The notes below the pieces were generated by a model. The model was not told where the DNA came from, made no database searches, and was given only the letters and a program-made list of their open reading frames with translations. The position numbers and the translations under genes are program-made. Source: Leptobrachium leishanense (lineage: Eukaryota; Chordata; Amphibia; Anura; Megophryidae). Taken from it: a DNA stretch of 64,000 bases. The stretch spans positions 246,113,721 to 246,177,720 of the forward strand of contig CM019067.1 of assembly GCA_009667805.1 (NCBI GenBank), given 5' to 3'. Shown here in pieces: positions 1 to 14,919 of this stretch; the stretch's first letter is position 1, and each line of letters begins with the position of its first letter.

Positions 1-594
1 AACAACGACCACCTATCAGGCCACCAAACGCCACCATCTTTAAAAGGCATTAAAAACAATAAAAATGTATATAAGGTGTGGAAATCATAAATAAATTTAT
101 AAATAATAGAATTTTAAAAAAGTGGCATGAACAAAATGGGAAACAAAGATTTTTGCCTAAAAAAAAAAAATACAAAAAAATACCAGAAAAGTCTAATAAA
201 TAATTAAATAAAAATACATTTGCTGAAACTGAAAAGAATAAATGGTTGAATAAAAAAATAAAAACTATAATAATTTTTTCACATTGAAGCCAATGGAATT
301 CACCTATTTAAACCTGTTGAACTGAACCATGAAGATAAGGGTATTTCACTGACATTTCGGTTCAGTTCGGCGTTGAATAGATTAACCATTACTTCTCTAG
401 GGGACAATTTCCCTGCTGCTGAAAACCACCGAATTGCGGTGATCTGCAGGAAACCGCAACGTATTTCGCTGTCAATTGCTAGTATTTGGCGAATTGACAG
501 CTTTCTGAATAGACGAACTGCAACGAAATTGCACCATACGGTGAAACTCACCGTTCGGTGCAATTTGGTGCTCTTTGAATAACCCTTTAACTGT
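1..594. mobile_element. MITE of the GGGTTATTCA family, copy 1 (right end at about 589)
   Basis: The stretch from about 200 to 589 (GTTGAATAAA, ATTGAAGCCAATGG, the block GACAATTTCCCTGC, and the end CTCTTTGAATAACCCT) matches 38600-38985 and part of 48590-48760. The first 200 bases are AT-rich and not clearly assigned. It shares its terminal sequence with the shorter MITE at 6043-6227 and is probably Harbinger-like. Open frames in it are shadows. Confidence 0.55.
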
Positions 595-2715
595 TGTACA
601 TTGTATAGGCTGCCATCTGTGGGTGTTTGAAGGTAATAAACACACTTATTGGCAAGAGAACTGCCAGCAATCTCAATGTGTCATAGTTCACGCATCCCTA
701 CATCCTTTGATAGGCAATAAAACATTGATACAATGTGCAAGCCAAACTTGATGACAAGTCCACTTTAATACACAAATATTCCGGCCGTCAGCAGTGGAAT
801 GGTTGCTTGGAGCAAATATGTTATTTAAAATTATTTATTTACTTTTATTTTGATGCCATAAGCCTGAGACATATCAGCAAAAAAATAGGTTAGTGTCCCA
901 TTTTTTTACATTTTTTAAGCCATTGGCTGTTAAAGTGAAGCCATCAAGCCAAAAAAACAACTTCACCTCTATGAAAGGTCTACACATCATGTTCAAGTTA
1001 CTAGCAAATGTATGTTTTATTCAAGTGCACTGTACATGCCCAACATATGTTGGGATCATTTGATAGGGAATAACTTGCCAATATGTGTGCTAGAACATTA
1101 CGCTAACACGAGTGAAATTACGAGAGGCAATTGTGCAGTGCTACATCATGATCCTCTTCCAGCAATGCCCGTGGAGAAGGAACATGGCGGCGCCCGGTGC
1201 TGTAACTCGGTAAATGCAGCCTGCAATATCTCAACAAGGAACAAACTATAGCATTCATCGTTATGATTAATGCGATATTATTACCTGATGAGACATCACA
1301 GGAAAAGTGAACCTGTCATCTAAAGGCTTTCTTTAAAAAAGGCAAAATAATTCAGCTCCTCTCCCAACTGTCATGGAATTTTTCCGAATTACACTACTCT
1401 ACACACCAGGAATATATGACGCAAGAAACCAAGAGAGCTCTCAAACAAGTTGTACCGTTAGTAAAATCACAGCACGATAACAGAGCTACAGAATGTGTCA
1501 ACAACACCCAGGGGATGATGCCCCAGTGTCAGTTGGATTTAGTAAGTTAGAGGGGATGGAGAGTAGAAGGAGCTGCAAGATGACGGCACCCCCATCACAA
1601 TGAAGACGTGCTGAAATAATATCTCGGTAAAGCAATAAAATAATTCAGTGATCTTTAAGACCAAGGATATATTTATTGCTTTATGACATATTACATGAAA
1701 AGTTGTTTTATTCAGGACATGTTTATTTAGGACTATTTAGGGATATTCCCAATGTATTCCTTACTGTAATAAGTAATGTCATCATCTGCTGGCCAAATGG
1801 AGTTACTGCAGTTCCAAGCTCCGTGCAGGCTGAGCTGGGGAACTGTCAGTTAGGGACATTCCCCAACTGGTTTTAAAAAGTGTTAGGACCTCAGGCAGTT
1901 TATGTAGAGGAGTTCTTGATTATCCCTCTACAAACATTACTACAACTCTGGCATCATGCCCAGGGTGCTAAAACCTTGGGGGAATACTCTGGAGCCCAAA
2001 ACACAAGCATGGTAGTGAAGGGGTTAACTAAAAGTTTTATATCTGAGAAATTACATGTGTTCATACTTTAGCTCCATTCAGGTCCACATTGGCCTTTGGT
2101 GGGGCATGGGCACGCTGGATGGCCAACCAGTTGATGTCTGGTTCTGCCACGCAAGAGAATCAACTGTATGACAGTCCTCCTGTTTCATATATTCCCAGAA
2201 TGCATTGCTTTGCCATTGGCATAAACTTCCTTACCAAATGAAGAGTAGTGTATGCTGGGGAGATTTGGCAGTGGAACTGTTGGGTCACAGTCCAGACGGA
2301 TTGTCACAGCGGTGTGTGTGAGTCATAACAAGCATCCAGAAAAGTATTATTATTCATAAGCAATGAAAATAAAGCAAAATTCTTAGAATCCATTTCAGAA
2401 CATGTGACCTTTACTGCAAGGGAAAGGATTAATCCATGTTCACAAGGTTCAAGTGACAATCTATTTCACCTTGAAGCAGTGAGTTTTGTTAACGGATACT
2501 GTAATTCATATTCATATGTAATCTTCTGTAAATTGTGTTTTTAGAACTGTATAAAACACCTTCATAGTTCAAACCCAGGTTTCAGGAATGAAGTGTACAG
2601 ATAGACTTTATGTTTACACTCTGCGTAGAAAATACCTTTTCTATTAATATGTATTAGCACTGGGTGTATTTAAGGTTAAAGGGGTTAGAGATTAAAGATA
2701 ACCTTTGCCCTGTAC
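595..2715. other. Intergenic DNA, no gene recognised
   Basis: I see no supported coding exon or structured RNA. The part around 1750-1980 (CTTACTGTAATAA, then CCTCAGGCA and GGCATCATGCCCA) resembles 29255-29360, suggesting a degraded dispersed repeat. Confidence 0.4.
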
Positions 2716-2982
2716 TCATGTCAAGATCATATAAATATCAGGAACCTGATATGCAAAGACATGGTCCTATATGAGGCAAATACTCTATGGTGGACCAGAA
2801 TAGAAACAAAGATCAATGTGTAAAAGTTGTAGGAGCAACATGTATGAGGGTGGAGATACCAAACAAGGCAAAGAATAATCGTAAAAATATCACACAAGAG
2901 AAGGTGTATACAAATACTTAACTTGTAAATATATTGGGTCAATCTTCCAGGAGATGGTTCAGACTCTCCTCAATATTACAAT

Positions 2983-3475
2983 GGAAAAAAAGACACGGAA
3001 GATACGTAGTCCTATAAAGTTCAATTGATCGTGCAGAATAAATATAAGGTTATTCAGACAACTCACGATTTCTTCAAAGAGCTAAATGTGGTTTAGGATG
3101 AGTGGGGCACTTCTCTCAGAGTCGGTGTGAGTCTGCGGTCCCTTCAAGTCCCATAGATAGTGGTCTCTATCTGTATCCCTTACCAGGACAATTGCCAAAC
3201 AAAATGTAAAAGTGATAAAGAATATATTTTGTAAATAAAATCAATATAAATTGTGCATAGGCCCAACGCGTTTCGTCTGGAGGACCAGACTTCCTCAGGG
3301 GCTGTGTATCAGTCAAATAAAATACAGACTCATCGACTCTGAGAGAAGTGCCCCACTCATCCTAAACTACATTTAGCTCTTTGAAGAAATCGTGAGTTGT
3401 CTGAATAACCTTATATTTATTCTGCACGATCAATTGAACCTTATAGGACTACATATCTTCCGTGTCTCTTTTTCC
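2983..3475. repeat. Foldback element, about 150-bp inverted arms
   Basis: Bases 2983-3134 and 3327-3475 are inverted copies of each other with only a few mismatches (for example GATCGTGCAGAATAAATATA in one arm, its reverse complement in the other). The spacer of about 190 bases carries CCAACGCGTTTCGTCTGG, a motif type recurring in other repeats here. No target duplication was identified. Confidence 0.85.
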
Positions 3476-3718
3476 AAAGAAAAATCGTAGTCTGAAAGAT
3501 AAGGAATACAAGATATTCCTATAAAGTGGCAAAGCTAGGGCAAAAACATTACATAGTATAACAGCACGCACAAGAATATATAATAAACTCAGATATATGA
3601 AATAAATTTCAAACAGACACTGGAAAAGTGCAAGAAGGCCACAAAGACACAATAATACATCAGAGAATACATGGTTTCCGTCCTCTCATGGTGGCAATTA
3701 CACATTTAGACTCTATTG

Positions 3719-4388
3719 CAGGGCTTGACAAATTTGCCTTGAATTCAGGAGCCAGCTAAAAAAGTTAGGAGCCAAGCCAGAGGGGTGGCTGAGGGGTGAC
3801 AGAGGGGGAGTAGAGGGGTGGCAGAGGGATGGCAGAAGGGGAGCAGAGAGGGTGCAGAGAGCTGGCAGTTGGAAAGAGGTGTGAGTGGGGGAGAGCTGGC
3901 ACTCTCCCACTGCCAGCTCTCTCACACTCATTACCAGCAGCTTCCCCTCCCCATACAAACAGGTCTAGTTGCCTCCTGTCTTCCTTCTGAGCATCTGATC
4001 AATGAATCAGACAGGAGGCTATACAGGGGGAGGGGCCGCCTGCCAGACTGACTGTAGTGAAGGCAGCTGCTCATGTCTGCTCATTCTGTGAGCAGATAAT
4101 ACATAGCCCTGCCCCCTCAGCACAGATTGGCTATTGCCAAAGGAAAGGGGGTGTGGAAGAATCTTCACAACAGAAGCTCATCTATTGGGGGAAGGGGGCG
4201 CGGAATACATGGAGCTGCCGCTATGCAAAGAAAAGAGAAAAGAAGAGAAAACTTTTGCTTTTAAATCCGCTCCCCTGCTAATTTTTAACGCCTGGTGCCT
4301 GCATTGACTGAGTTAACAAAAGCCCTGGAGCCAGGAAGCAATTACTAGTCGCAATTGCGACCTGGCTCCTGGGATTTGTTGAGCCCTG
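3719..4388. mobile_element. hAT-type non-autonomous element with 8-bp target duplication
   Basis: Ends are CAGGGCTTGACAAATTTGCC and, reversed, CAGGGCTCAACAAATCCC. The 8-base sequence CTCTATTG flanks both sides (3711-3718 and 4389-4396), as expected of hAT transposition. The interior is a purine-rich run of GGGTGGC/GGGGAGC units and encodes no transposase. It shares ends with the element at 62444-63268. Confidence 0.88.
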
Positions 4389-4543
4389 CTCTATTGTGTG
4401 ACAATTGCTCAATAATTACAGAGCAGTTGATTTGTCATAGCTTCCTCTACATTGGCCTGACTTCTTTCCTGACCCTGTATGAACAGATTGTTTAATACCC
4501 TCGGCCACCTGCATCGAGCATTTATTGCCTTGCACTACAGACT

Positions 4544-5232
4544 ATAGGCTCTATTACAATTAAAACGCAGCAGCAAGGGAGAAAAAACTGCGCCCACCAT
4601 TTTCCCCCTTGTGCCCGCTTTTTAACGCTGGATTAAAATGCAGGCGCAAAAAATGGTTCCTGCATTGTTATCGCCTGTTAAAATCCGGCGCAGCCGCGAG
4701 CATCCACTCGCTGGAGTCCTTAGGACTCCATTGAGTTCCCCCCTGCCTCGCAAGATCCGGCCGGTCAGCGTAGTGATATGCAGGGAGAGACTGGGGGGAC
4801 TTTCCCCCCCAGTCTTTCCCTGCTCCTGCAAGCCGGAGGAGGTGGTTGGAGCCGCAGTCCTCACCGTGGGACAGAGGGTGAGTATAGGATGCTTTTTAAA
4901 AAAAATTTAGCCTTGCGTTAACGGATTCTGCAGAAGTGGAATCCGTTAACACCAAGTCCTGGCTCTGGTTAACTGTCTGCTAACCAGAGCCAGGCGTTAA
5001 TCAGCGCTGGGACTTTGTAATCCAGCGCTGATTAACACTTTGCGCTCCCCATGTTAAGCATAGGGAGCACAAAGTGCAGTAACCTCGTGCAGAGAAGCGC
5101 AAGGTACCAAACGCAAAAGGTTTTTTAACCCGTTTGCGTTTGGACTGTAATATACTGTAAACACCGCAGCAAACATTAATGCTCATGCAAGTGAGCGTTA
5201 GCGTTTGCGTGAAGAGTGTAATAGGACCCTAT
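4544..5232. mobile_element. MITE with ATAGG..TATTACA ends
   Basis: Left end ATAGGCTCTATTACA and right end, reversed, ATAGGGTCCTATTACA define the element. The interior contains several local palindromes, such as TCAGCGCTGGGACT and its mirror around 5004-5036. No coding capacity is seen and the superfamily is unassigned. Confidence 0.65.
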
Positions 5233-6042
5233 CTGTCTGGATTACACCATGCTGTCACTGCCTAATGGACATACTGTACATCCCACCTGTGATTGGGTTT
5301 CTTTACATCAAGACGGTACAATGTATATTATAAATAACAATTCTTAGGGCAGGATTCACTAAATGTTATTATATTCACAATGATGCTCGCCCAACCTGGG
5401 GGGGGGGGGCTCTCCTAACCCATAATATACAGTATAGATCATATTTTGTCATTGCACAAACGGATTGTTAAAAGGTGGATCAGCCATAATCCGTAAAGCC
5501 AAACATGATGATCACAAATTAAGCAAAATACCACTGCGAGATGAGATGACTGAGATCTCATGGCAGGTAAGCCACAAATTAGAGCACCCGTAATGTTTGA
5601 GACTCACCAATGGGATTCTATTATATATTATACTGTGCTATTATGTAGCATAATAGTAGGAGTAACGTACAAAGGGGGGAGCAAGAAGACCACCGCAAGC
5701 GGGATGTCAGGAGCAGACCCTTGACGCACTGAGCATGCACAGTGATGTCCTTCATATGTCCAATGACAATCTTGCTGCACATGCACTTTGATGTCAATGC
5801 ATGCGCGGTGACGTCCCTCATTGCTGGCGACTATTTTGGTTATGGTTTCTGGCATATGATAGGTAGTGCACTGGCATATTCATCCCTAGGAGTGAAAGGG
5901 CACAGTACACCCCGGGTACAGTTGTTCACTACATTTGAGTTACTGCCAGTGGGATTCTATTATAACGTACAAAAATTTCTGCGTATAAGGTAATGGCTAT
6001 GTTCAGATGCTTTAAGAAAGCCCACAGATGGCAGGACACTAA
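5233..6042. other. Intergenic DNA
   Basis: No gene was recognised. A poly-G run (5399-5410) and two copies of GGGATTCTATTATA (5613 and 5951 regions) are the only marked features. Confidence 0.35.
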
Positions 6043-6227
6043 CAGGGTTATTCAGAGAGCGGTGAAAAGCAGGAGAATGACTGGAGAATGGAAAATTCTA
6101 GATCAAAATATCCAAACCAGAAAAATTCTCCCCCCATTCATCTCACTTTCCAAATCGGCTATTTTGACCTAGAATTTTCCATTCTCCAGTCATTCTCCTG
6201 CTTTTCACCTCTCTCTGAATAACCCTG
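6043..6227. mobile_element. Short hairpin MITE, copy 1 of 4, TAA target duplication
   Basis: A 185-bp element with ends CAGGGTTATTCAGAGAG, almost entirely two inverted arms (GAATGACTGGAGAATGGAAA and its complement). TAA flanks both sides (6040-6042, 6228-6230), fitting the TWA preference of PIF/Harbinger. Other copies are at 22337, 43574 and 52351. Confidence 0.85.
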
Positions 6228-7834
6228 TAAGTATTCAGATTGTAATATAGGATACAAGTGCCAAAGGATAACTCAAAATGGTTTTGGAGACATGGGAACT
6301 ATACAGTATATCATTAAAAATGACATAAACATAAACCCTTCATTTAGCCCAGATGGATTCAAAGTTTTTAAAGTAGAAATCCAGAAAGTCTCTCTTTGTT
6401 GGAGACTTCTGTCCAAATCACCTCCTCTCTCTCTCCTAAGGAAACCTTTTAGATTCCTAGGAACCATATGTCATCAGATTTATTGTCGTGATGGATCCTC
6501 AAATGGCGTGAAATTGATGTCTCCTTGAGATATCTGACAGATCTTACAGGTTACATAATTCTCAACTTTAGCCTATGTATCGTTTTTACCTACATGTAGT
6601 TTTCCACATGAGCAAATCAGCAGGTACACGACCCCTGTTGTGTTACAGGTAAAGGAGTCAGTCACCGTAAATTGGTTCCTATGTGTGGAGTCATGGAAGG
6701 CGGTGGCTGCTTGATGGATAAGTCTTCAGGCCACAGTTATCCTTCGGCACTTGTATCCTTTATTAGCATTCTATTAAAACATACAGTGCTTGGCGGTAGT
6801 TATGCTGCAGATCCACCAATGGGATTTTACTGTACAGTACAGTGTTAAAATGAGGACAGTTATGTTTTAACAACTCTACATATTAGTATGGGTCCAATAA
6901 TACATTTTTAGGTATTTCATAATTATGTTATGCATCACTGATAAAGGATATTTATTTAGGCATAATTGTGCGTCTATTGCGTTTTTACACTATATATATA
7001 TATATATGTATTCATTTAAATATACTTGTATGTTTAAGGTCATAGTATATTTTCTTTCGTTGTCTGTGTTTGACATTACAAAGTGGTACAATCAATGTTG
7101 TAAACAGGGATCATCATCTTTTATTCCAAATCTGAAGAGCTCAAAGGCCTTTTAGCTAAACAATAATGATACATCCCCCTTATGCAATATTCTTTCCGTC
7201 TGGACTTGAGGAGGAGTGATCTGATACGGTCTCTTCCTTACAATTAATGCCTTCCAATCCTCGAGATTAAAAAAACACGTATGAAACTTAAAACTCTGGT
7301 AAGCCTTCAAAAAAGTGAAGCTAAGCCTTGTTGGAGGCTAAAATCTGAAAAGGTCTTAGGAAGCTAACTTCTAATTGCATTAATTTATTCTTTTATAATC
7401 TCCAATGAGTAACAGTTATCTTGTTTATTTTTAACATATGGTGAGATTTCCATAAACATTACAGATAAGAGCCATCAGTGGAATTTGATCTCCGGTGCAG
7501 CAGCACTTTCATTACCTTTATAACTGTAATTAAAACATATTCATGTAAAATTCAAAACATATGTTTAAAAGATAGCCAAAACGATCCTAGAATAAGATGG
7601 ATAGATAGAGATATGTATAGATACATCTATCTATATCTATGTCTTAATAAGATTCTGGAAGAATAATAAGTTTGGCTTTTACGTCTAAATAGTAGGATAT
7701 TGCCATTTTATCTTTAAAGATAACAGTATTCTACAAACCTGGTAATATCTCATACATAACATAATATAGCTAAACATATTCAAGATAATTTATTTTCCGA
7801 TCAACAATTCATTCATGACACCCAACCACTCCTT
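6228..7834. other. Intergenic DNA with a GATA microsatellite
   Basis: No coding exon was supported. A short TA run lies near 6992-7008, and a palindromic GATA/TATC microsatellite at 7596-7640. Confidence 0.35.
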
Positions 7835-8110
7835 AAGCCTGAGATACACTGAGCGCGAAGCGCGTCGAGACGTGCTCAGTGTGAACACATTTTCCATCTC
7901 CCTTGCTCAGCCAGCGGCTCCATGCATCGCTAAGCGGAGAGAGTTGGAAAATTTTAACTTTGGCTGCAGGTGGAGTGGCGCATGAAGGGAGGGGCAGGAT
8001 CTACAGCACACGGCACATGCGCCGTGTCCTGTAGATCTCGCTCACCTAGCGGCGCTCCGAGTCCCCATTCACCGGCTCATCATTCAAGGAGTTCTAAAGA
8101 TCTCGGTTGC
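7835..8110. mobile_element. Left end of an AAGCCTGAGATACACTGA MITE
   Basis: The terminal sequence AAGCCTGAGATACACTGAGC matches the ends of the elements at 9238-9597 and 57863-58340. The interior has a palindrome (ACGGCACATGCGCCGTG). The right end is not clear, so this copy may be truncated. Confidence 0.5.
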
Positions 8111-8204
8111 CTCCCCTGTTCCCCGTGTCCGTTCATCCCTCCTTGCTACCTGTGAGCCAGTGCCCTCCTTTTTCCTGCATGAGTCTGGTCTGAGGTCTCT
8201 ATGG

Positions 8205-8430
8205 GGACACACACACAAGTCTGTATTGGGGGGGTATATATATATAATATACCAGCTGAATGTATGGGGGTGTATACACCCCCATACAGACATTTGGTGT
8301 ATATATATATAGTTTATATGCACCCCCATACAGACATTTGGTGTAAATATATATATAGTATATATACACCCCCCGTACAGACATTTGGTGTGTGTGTACT
8401 TTAGGGGGTATATATATATATCCCTTGTAG
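8205..8430. repeat. Tandem repeat with TATA-rich units
   Basis: Three imperfect units of roughly 60 bases contain CCCCCATACAGACATTTGG followed by a (TA)n run; the first is inverted relative to the others, producing open frames on both strands that are not genes. A further partial unit occurs at 8825-8880. Confidence 0.75.
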
Positions 8431-8974
8431 ATACTGATTGCCCTAGGGGTCCCAAGCATCCACTGCAACTGGTCATCATGCCTAGCTCCTAGCTGATGAG
8501 GGTCCAATAAACCCGAAACAGCGCTGTCCTAGTAGTGGCTTTGACCAGTTGCATAAACCTTATCTCTGCTAGAAAGCCACAGTGTGGCATAGCATTGATT
8601 TTAGGGTTCTGTGTAATAACAGACCCAGGATGCATAAAAGTGAGACAGATTTCATTTGCATATCCTACCCAGAATTCCTTGCTGCATATGGGGTATGTGG
8701 CACAGGAGCTCTGGGATGCAATTCATCGAATTGCGGTGATGTGCAAGTGGCTTCTGCAATAATAAACACACTTATTATAGTGTGGAGGCCTTTTATCTCA
8801 CTTTTTGTCCTCCACTGCAACCCTTGTAGATATATATATCAAATGTCTGTATGGGAGGGGGATATATATATGCATGTATGTATGTAGGTGAGGTGTGCGC
8901 AGGCTACGCAGTGGCTAAATGGGGTGTCTGGCCATACATTTCCATATTAACAAAAACTGGACAGATTTAATCCT

Positions 8975-9056
8975 AAATTATTTATTGGAAAGTGTTAACA
9001 TGATATTAAACGTATTAGTGCTCAGTCTTAAAAAAGTATCAGTGTTAGTGGTATCA
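8975..9056. mobile_element. Right-end fragment of the TAGGGATGCACCGATAC hAT family
   Basis: TTATTGGAAAG, CAGTCTTAAAAAAGTATC and the terminus GGTATCAGTGCATCCCTA match the right end of the hAT element at 11758-14441. No left end is present nearby. Confidence 0.6.
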
Positions 9057-9237
9057 GTGCATCCCTACTCTATACTTGGGGGACACAGGGAGTGCGAGCG
9101 CTTTTTATATAAATATATATAGAGCAAGAGGGGGGAACCGGGATGCTATGTATAGAGGGAGAAGGGGACAAGGGGGTGCTATATGGTTAGGGTTACCTTT
9201 TTATCTTTTTTATTATTCGCATTAGATTATCAGTATT

Positions 9238-9597
9238 TTATTCAATAGACACTTTCTAAATGTATCAGTGCGGTCAGGCGGCTGATATAAGTGGCGTTTA
9301 GACCTTGCCTATATGACATGCGCTTTGTGAAAATAAAGTTTTGGCATGTTGTACATTGTAATTTAAAAGTTGTTTTACAATAAACTTGGTTATTTCTATG
9401 AAATTGGCTTTGCTTCACTTGATGAGAAAGAAACATTTCTCTAGTTTGATTTGCAAAGTATTGGATTCCTGTCCAGTGCGGAGAGAAGCAAACGTAATGC
9501 AGTGTGGACAGGCTGCGAGGCGGAGCAGAGTGAAGTCAAGCCTGCAAAATGTTTGCTTCTCTTTGATTCGCTGCGTGCTCAGTGTATCTCAGGCTTT
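9238..9597. mobile_element. AAGCCTGAGATACACTGA MITE, plus-strand copy
   Basis: The block GACATGCGCTTTGTGAAAAT, then GCAAACGTAAT, AGGCTGCGAGGCGG and the end AGTGTATCTCAGGCTTT match the reverse complement of 57863-58070. The open frames here are shadows. Confidence 0.7.
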
Positions 9598-9663
9598 ATT
9601 CTTATCCCTCACTCCAGCTCTCCTTTGGCCCTCACCCATGGTCGATGAATATGTGGTCTAGCC

Positions 9664-9846
9664 CAGTGTTTCTTAAACCTGTCCTCAGGACCCTCAACCA
9701 GGCCATATTTTGCAGATCACCTTGGGGGAAAAGCAGACTGAATCCTGCAATCACTGAGCAGCAAATCATATCACCTGTGCTGTGCTTCAGCTATCTGGCA
9801 AACCTGACCTGTTAGGAGGTCCCGAAGACAGGTTTAAGAAACACTG
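9664..9846. mobile_element. hAT MITE with near-perfect 8-bp target duplication
   Basis: Ends are CAGTGTTTCTTAAACCTGTC and its inverse at 9826-9846. The flanks GTCTAGCC (9656-9663) and GTCTAGTC (9847-9854) differ by one base. At 183 bp it is non-coding. Confidence 0.88.
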
Positions 9847-9854
9847 GTCTAGTC

Positions 9855-10440
9855 GATGGGCCACTTTTTTATTTTGGAAAAAAAATAGGTTTTGGGAGCT
9901 GTTGGGTTGGGCTGCTCTTTTTTGTGACTCATTAGCCAACAATTTTAGTGAAGGGCAAAAAGGAACAAAAGCACCTCATTTATTTTTTTAGGGGGTCTTC
10001 CATCCTACAGTGATGGGGTCAAGAGCAGGTAGGCTTTTTTTAATACATGATAAGGGCATGATCGATCTAGTAAAATGCATGCTATGTCCATATAGGCAAC
10101 AAATGTTTAACAATGATTGCGTTGTTATAGATTGATGTTGCTCCTCCTCCATTTCCATGCGTGTTAGTGGTCTAGATTCGCTGCTGAATTGCGCAAGCGC
10201 ATCATCCATGTCGGGTCGTCTTGTTACAGACGGCCCAGCTGTTCAATAGCATACTCTGGTTTTCGATAATTGACCCATTACCATCGGGTCCTGTTCCTAT
10301 CCATTGAATTCATTGGTACATCATATTCTGTCCACACCGCTTGTAAATTTGCACTAATCTGTGCCGGTTTCACACCTGCTAATCATTACTATTATGGCTC
10401 TCTATTTAAGAGGACCATACAGTCATAACTTGACATACTT
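9855..10440. other. Intergenic DNA
   Basis: Nothing identifiable as a gene or bounded repeat was found here. Confidence 0.3.
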
Positions 10441-10671
10441 CATACTGCTGCATAACCTGCTCCAGAGGATGCCTTGGAGGCGAAACGCGTAGAGCATTAT
10501 GGCTAAAGTTTAATCTGTTCACTTGGTTTACTACGGACTAGCGAGTCCTGGTGGGGTCATTTATTAGCAATTTGATTTTTCATCTTTACCTACTTTGCGG
10601 TTTCTGAGACCAATTCTAAGGATCTCGCTGTACAATTGTCTTTGTGTTTTCCTGGTGGTTATTAGTTTATG
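10441..10671. repeat. Dispersed repeat with GGCGAAACGCGTAGAG motif, copy 1
   Basis: This segment includes AGCGAGTCCTGGTGGGGTC and GAGACCAATTCTAAGGATCT, and reappears diverged at 14920-15010. The family is unknown to me; the GAAACGCGT motif also occurs near 3270. Confidence 0.5.
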
Positions 10672-10810
10672 CTGATGTACCGCTGCTTTAAAAACACTGT
10701 ATTTTGGTGCATTGAACTATCGCTGCCACCAGAGGGAGACAGAGACATTGTGGACTATGCTGGACAAAACCGAACTACACCCACCATCATCCTTTGCGTA
10801 TATAGTTCTA

Positions 10811-11034
10811 TGCCTTCACTGGAAGGCTCGTACTCTGAAGAGGTGTCTGCTCTGGTTGTAGAAGAGAGAATTGAGCCTGTAAATGTAGCCATTCCACCTG
10901 AAGAGGAAATTGATAAATATGAGCATAAACGTTCAATACGTCCCCCTCAGAGACTTGCATATGACTCAGCACAGAAGAAGCGGTTACAACTGTGTGAAGG
11001 CTGCCCGAAGTGTCTGCTATGCTGGCTGAGGTAG
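10811..11034 (+). pseudogene. Remnant of the LTR element's polyprotein C-terminus
   Basis: About 74 codons, acidic then basic (EERIEPVNVAIPPEEEIDKY, later RPPQRLAYDS). The basic RPPxRLxY motif is common at the end of Ty3/gypsy-like Pol proteins. Nothing upstream remains because of the internal deletion, so it cannot be functional. The family call is moderate. Confidence 0.5.
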
Positions 11035-12354
11035 CTAGGGACATGAGTCAACTCGAGGATGTATATCTGACCCATTATAATGTTTGCTACTGAACCTGAA
11101 TGTATTGATTAATGTAAATATTGCACTGTTATGTATCTGTTACAGTCCCTTGGAGGGACCCAAGAGCTTAAGGGGGGGGGAGAGTGTAGCGCTGCTTTAA
11201 AAACACTGTATTCTGGTGCATTGAACTATTGCTGCCACCAGAGGGAGACAGAAACATTGTGGACTATGCTGGACAAAACCGAACTACACCGACCATCATC
11301 CTTTGCGTGAGGACAGGAAGGAGGTGGTACAGGAAGAGGAAAGGGATCAGCAGCCTCGTGCAAGGCAGAAGCAGTGTGAGCAGAGCAACGAGAGACGTAG
11401 GATGCACGCTGGGGCTGTTAGGGTTTGAAACCAGGCCGGAGTGTGGAAGTTATTACAGTCCTGTTAAAGATTGTACTCTCAAAGCTCAGGGAACAGCACA
11501 GAGTGTGCTACGCTGAACTGTTTGTGACAAAGTGCGGTTTGGGAGAAGAGGGACATCGTGTGAGGAGAGGCTGAAAACTGGAGAGGAGTGCTGGCAGCCT
11601 GTGTGTTCGTGTTCTGGCAGAGGACAACCCGATCAGGAGTGCAGGCGTTAACAGCATTGAGTTCCAAGTGGCAGCGAGGACAGATCCTCTTGAGAGAGAT
11701 CCCTTTCTTCAGCGTTCATCAGTCCAGGACAAACGGTTACACCGGATGGGTGAGAAGTAAGGTTGCACGATACCGATACTGGGTACTGCAGGAGTACTTG
11801 GTACTTGTGCAGTTCCCGATATTTTTTCCGATACCGGAAGCCGGCATTGAGCTGGGTTGCCGGCGTCCGAGGGGCTGCCCGAATGCTCTATCGGCATTCG
11901 GACAGCCGCCCCTGGAGCTGCTCACCACAATACTTACCTTCCTGGGCGCTGCCGGGAATGTCTCCGCGCGTGCGCTCGTTGGAAGGACCCCAGCCGTGAC
12001 CACGTGGGACCATGTGATCGCGGCTGGGGTCCTTCCAACGAGCACACACACACACACACACACCCACACAGAAACTTTCCCGGCGTCGCCCAGGAAGGTA
12101 AGTATGAACACAGTGAGCAGCTGCAGGGCCTGTCCGAATGCCGATAGAGCATTCGGACAGGCCCTGCAGCTGCTCTCCGCGATGATACTTACCTTCCTGA
12201 GCGACGCCGGGAAAGTTTCCCCGCGTGCGCTCGTTGGAGGGACCCCAGCCGCGATCACATGGTCCCACGTGGTCGCGGCTGGGGTCCTTCCAACGAGCGC
12301 ACGCGCGGAGACATTCCTGGCGTCGCCCAGGAAGGTAAGTATCGTCGCGGGGGG

Positions 12355-12620
12355 GGAATCCATGAGCTGGGGGCATACCCATGTGTGAGCTGTGGGGGCA
12401 TATCCATGAGCTGGGGGGGCAATACCCATGTGTGAGCTGGGGGCAATATCCATGTGTGAGCTGGGGGCATATCCATGAGCTGGGGGCATACCCATGTGTG
12501 AGCTGTGGGGGCATATCCATAGGCTGGGGGCAATATCCATGTGTGAGCTGGGGCATATCCATGTGTGAGCTGGGGCAAATCCATGTGTGAGCTAGGGCAA
12601 ATCCATGAGCTGGGGCAGTA
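12355..12620. repeat. Minisatellite of about 24-28-bp units
   Basis: Imperfect units such as GGGGGCATATCCATGTGTGA followed by GCT repeat about ten times. The reverse complement resembles the 25-bp array at 54571-54832, so both probably come from the same hAT family. Confidence 0.8.
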
Positions 12621-12666
12621 TGAATAATAGAATATACATACATATATATATATATATATACACACA

Positions 12667-14279
<1,613 letters not shown>

Positions 14280-14919
14280 TATATACATACACATGTGAGC
14301 TGGGGGTTTATATGGTCTGTTCTTATTGGAAAGCGTCACATGACATTAAAGAAAAGTATCGGTACTCGGTATCGGTGAGTACTTTTAAAAAGTATCGGTA
14401 CTCGTACTCGGTCTTAAAAAAGTGGTATCGGTGCATCCCTAGTGAGAAGGCTTCGGCCTGGTGAAAACGCAGAACATTGCACACTTGTTTAGCTGTTCCT
14501 TCAAGGGCCCCAACAGTGACTAGTCGAAGATTGTTTTGTTTCATTCACTGGCCAGTTGAATACAGTACCCGGGTACCCTAGACAACACACACATATTTTT
14601 GAGCTATTATTCACGGGACTTACACTCCAGAACTGAGGGGGTTAACCGTTTCCTTTACCGCCGCGTGTTTTTCCCGCGTTACGAATTCTTGTCATTCAAA
14701 TACCATATATGCGTATTATATGCTGCTTTATTGGGATCAGTAAAGAATATAATATATAAAAATCCACAAAAGTGCTGGTGTATAGTTATTTCCAAGTGTG
14801 GTGAGACGAACCCGAGGTTTATTCAGCGGCTCCTCCGGGAGTGAGCGCTACACTGACATCAGCACCCTTTGTAAAACAGTATAAGAAAAAACGCCAAAGT
14901 GCCTCTCCTATTTCAGCGA

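Noticed and set aside
8084..8507. Tyr/Ile-rich 131- and 102-codon minus-strand frames
   Set aside because: They are translations of a TATA-rich tandem repeat.
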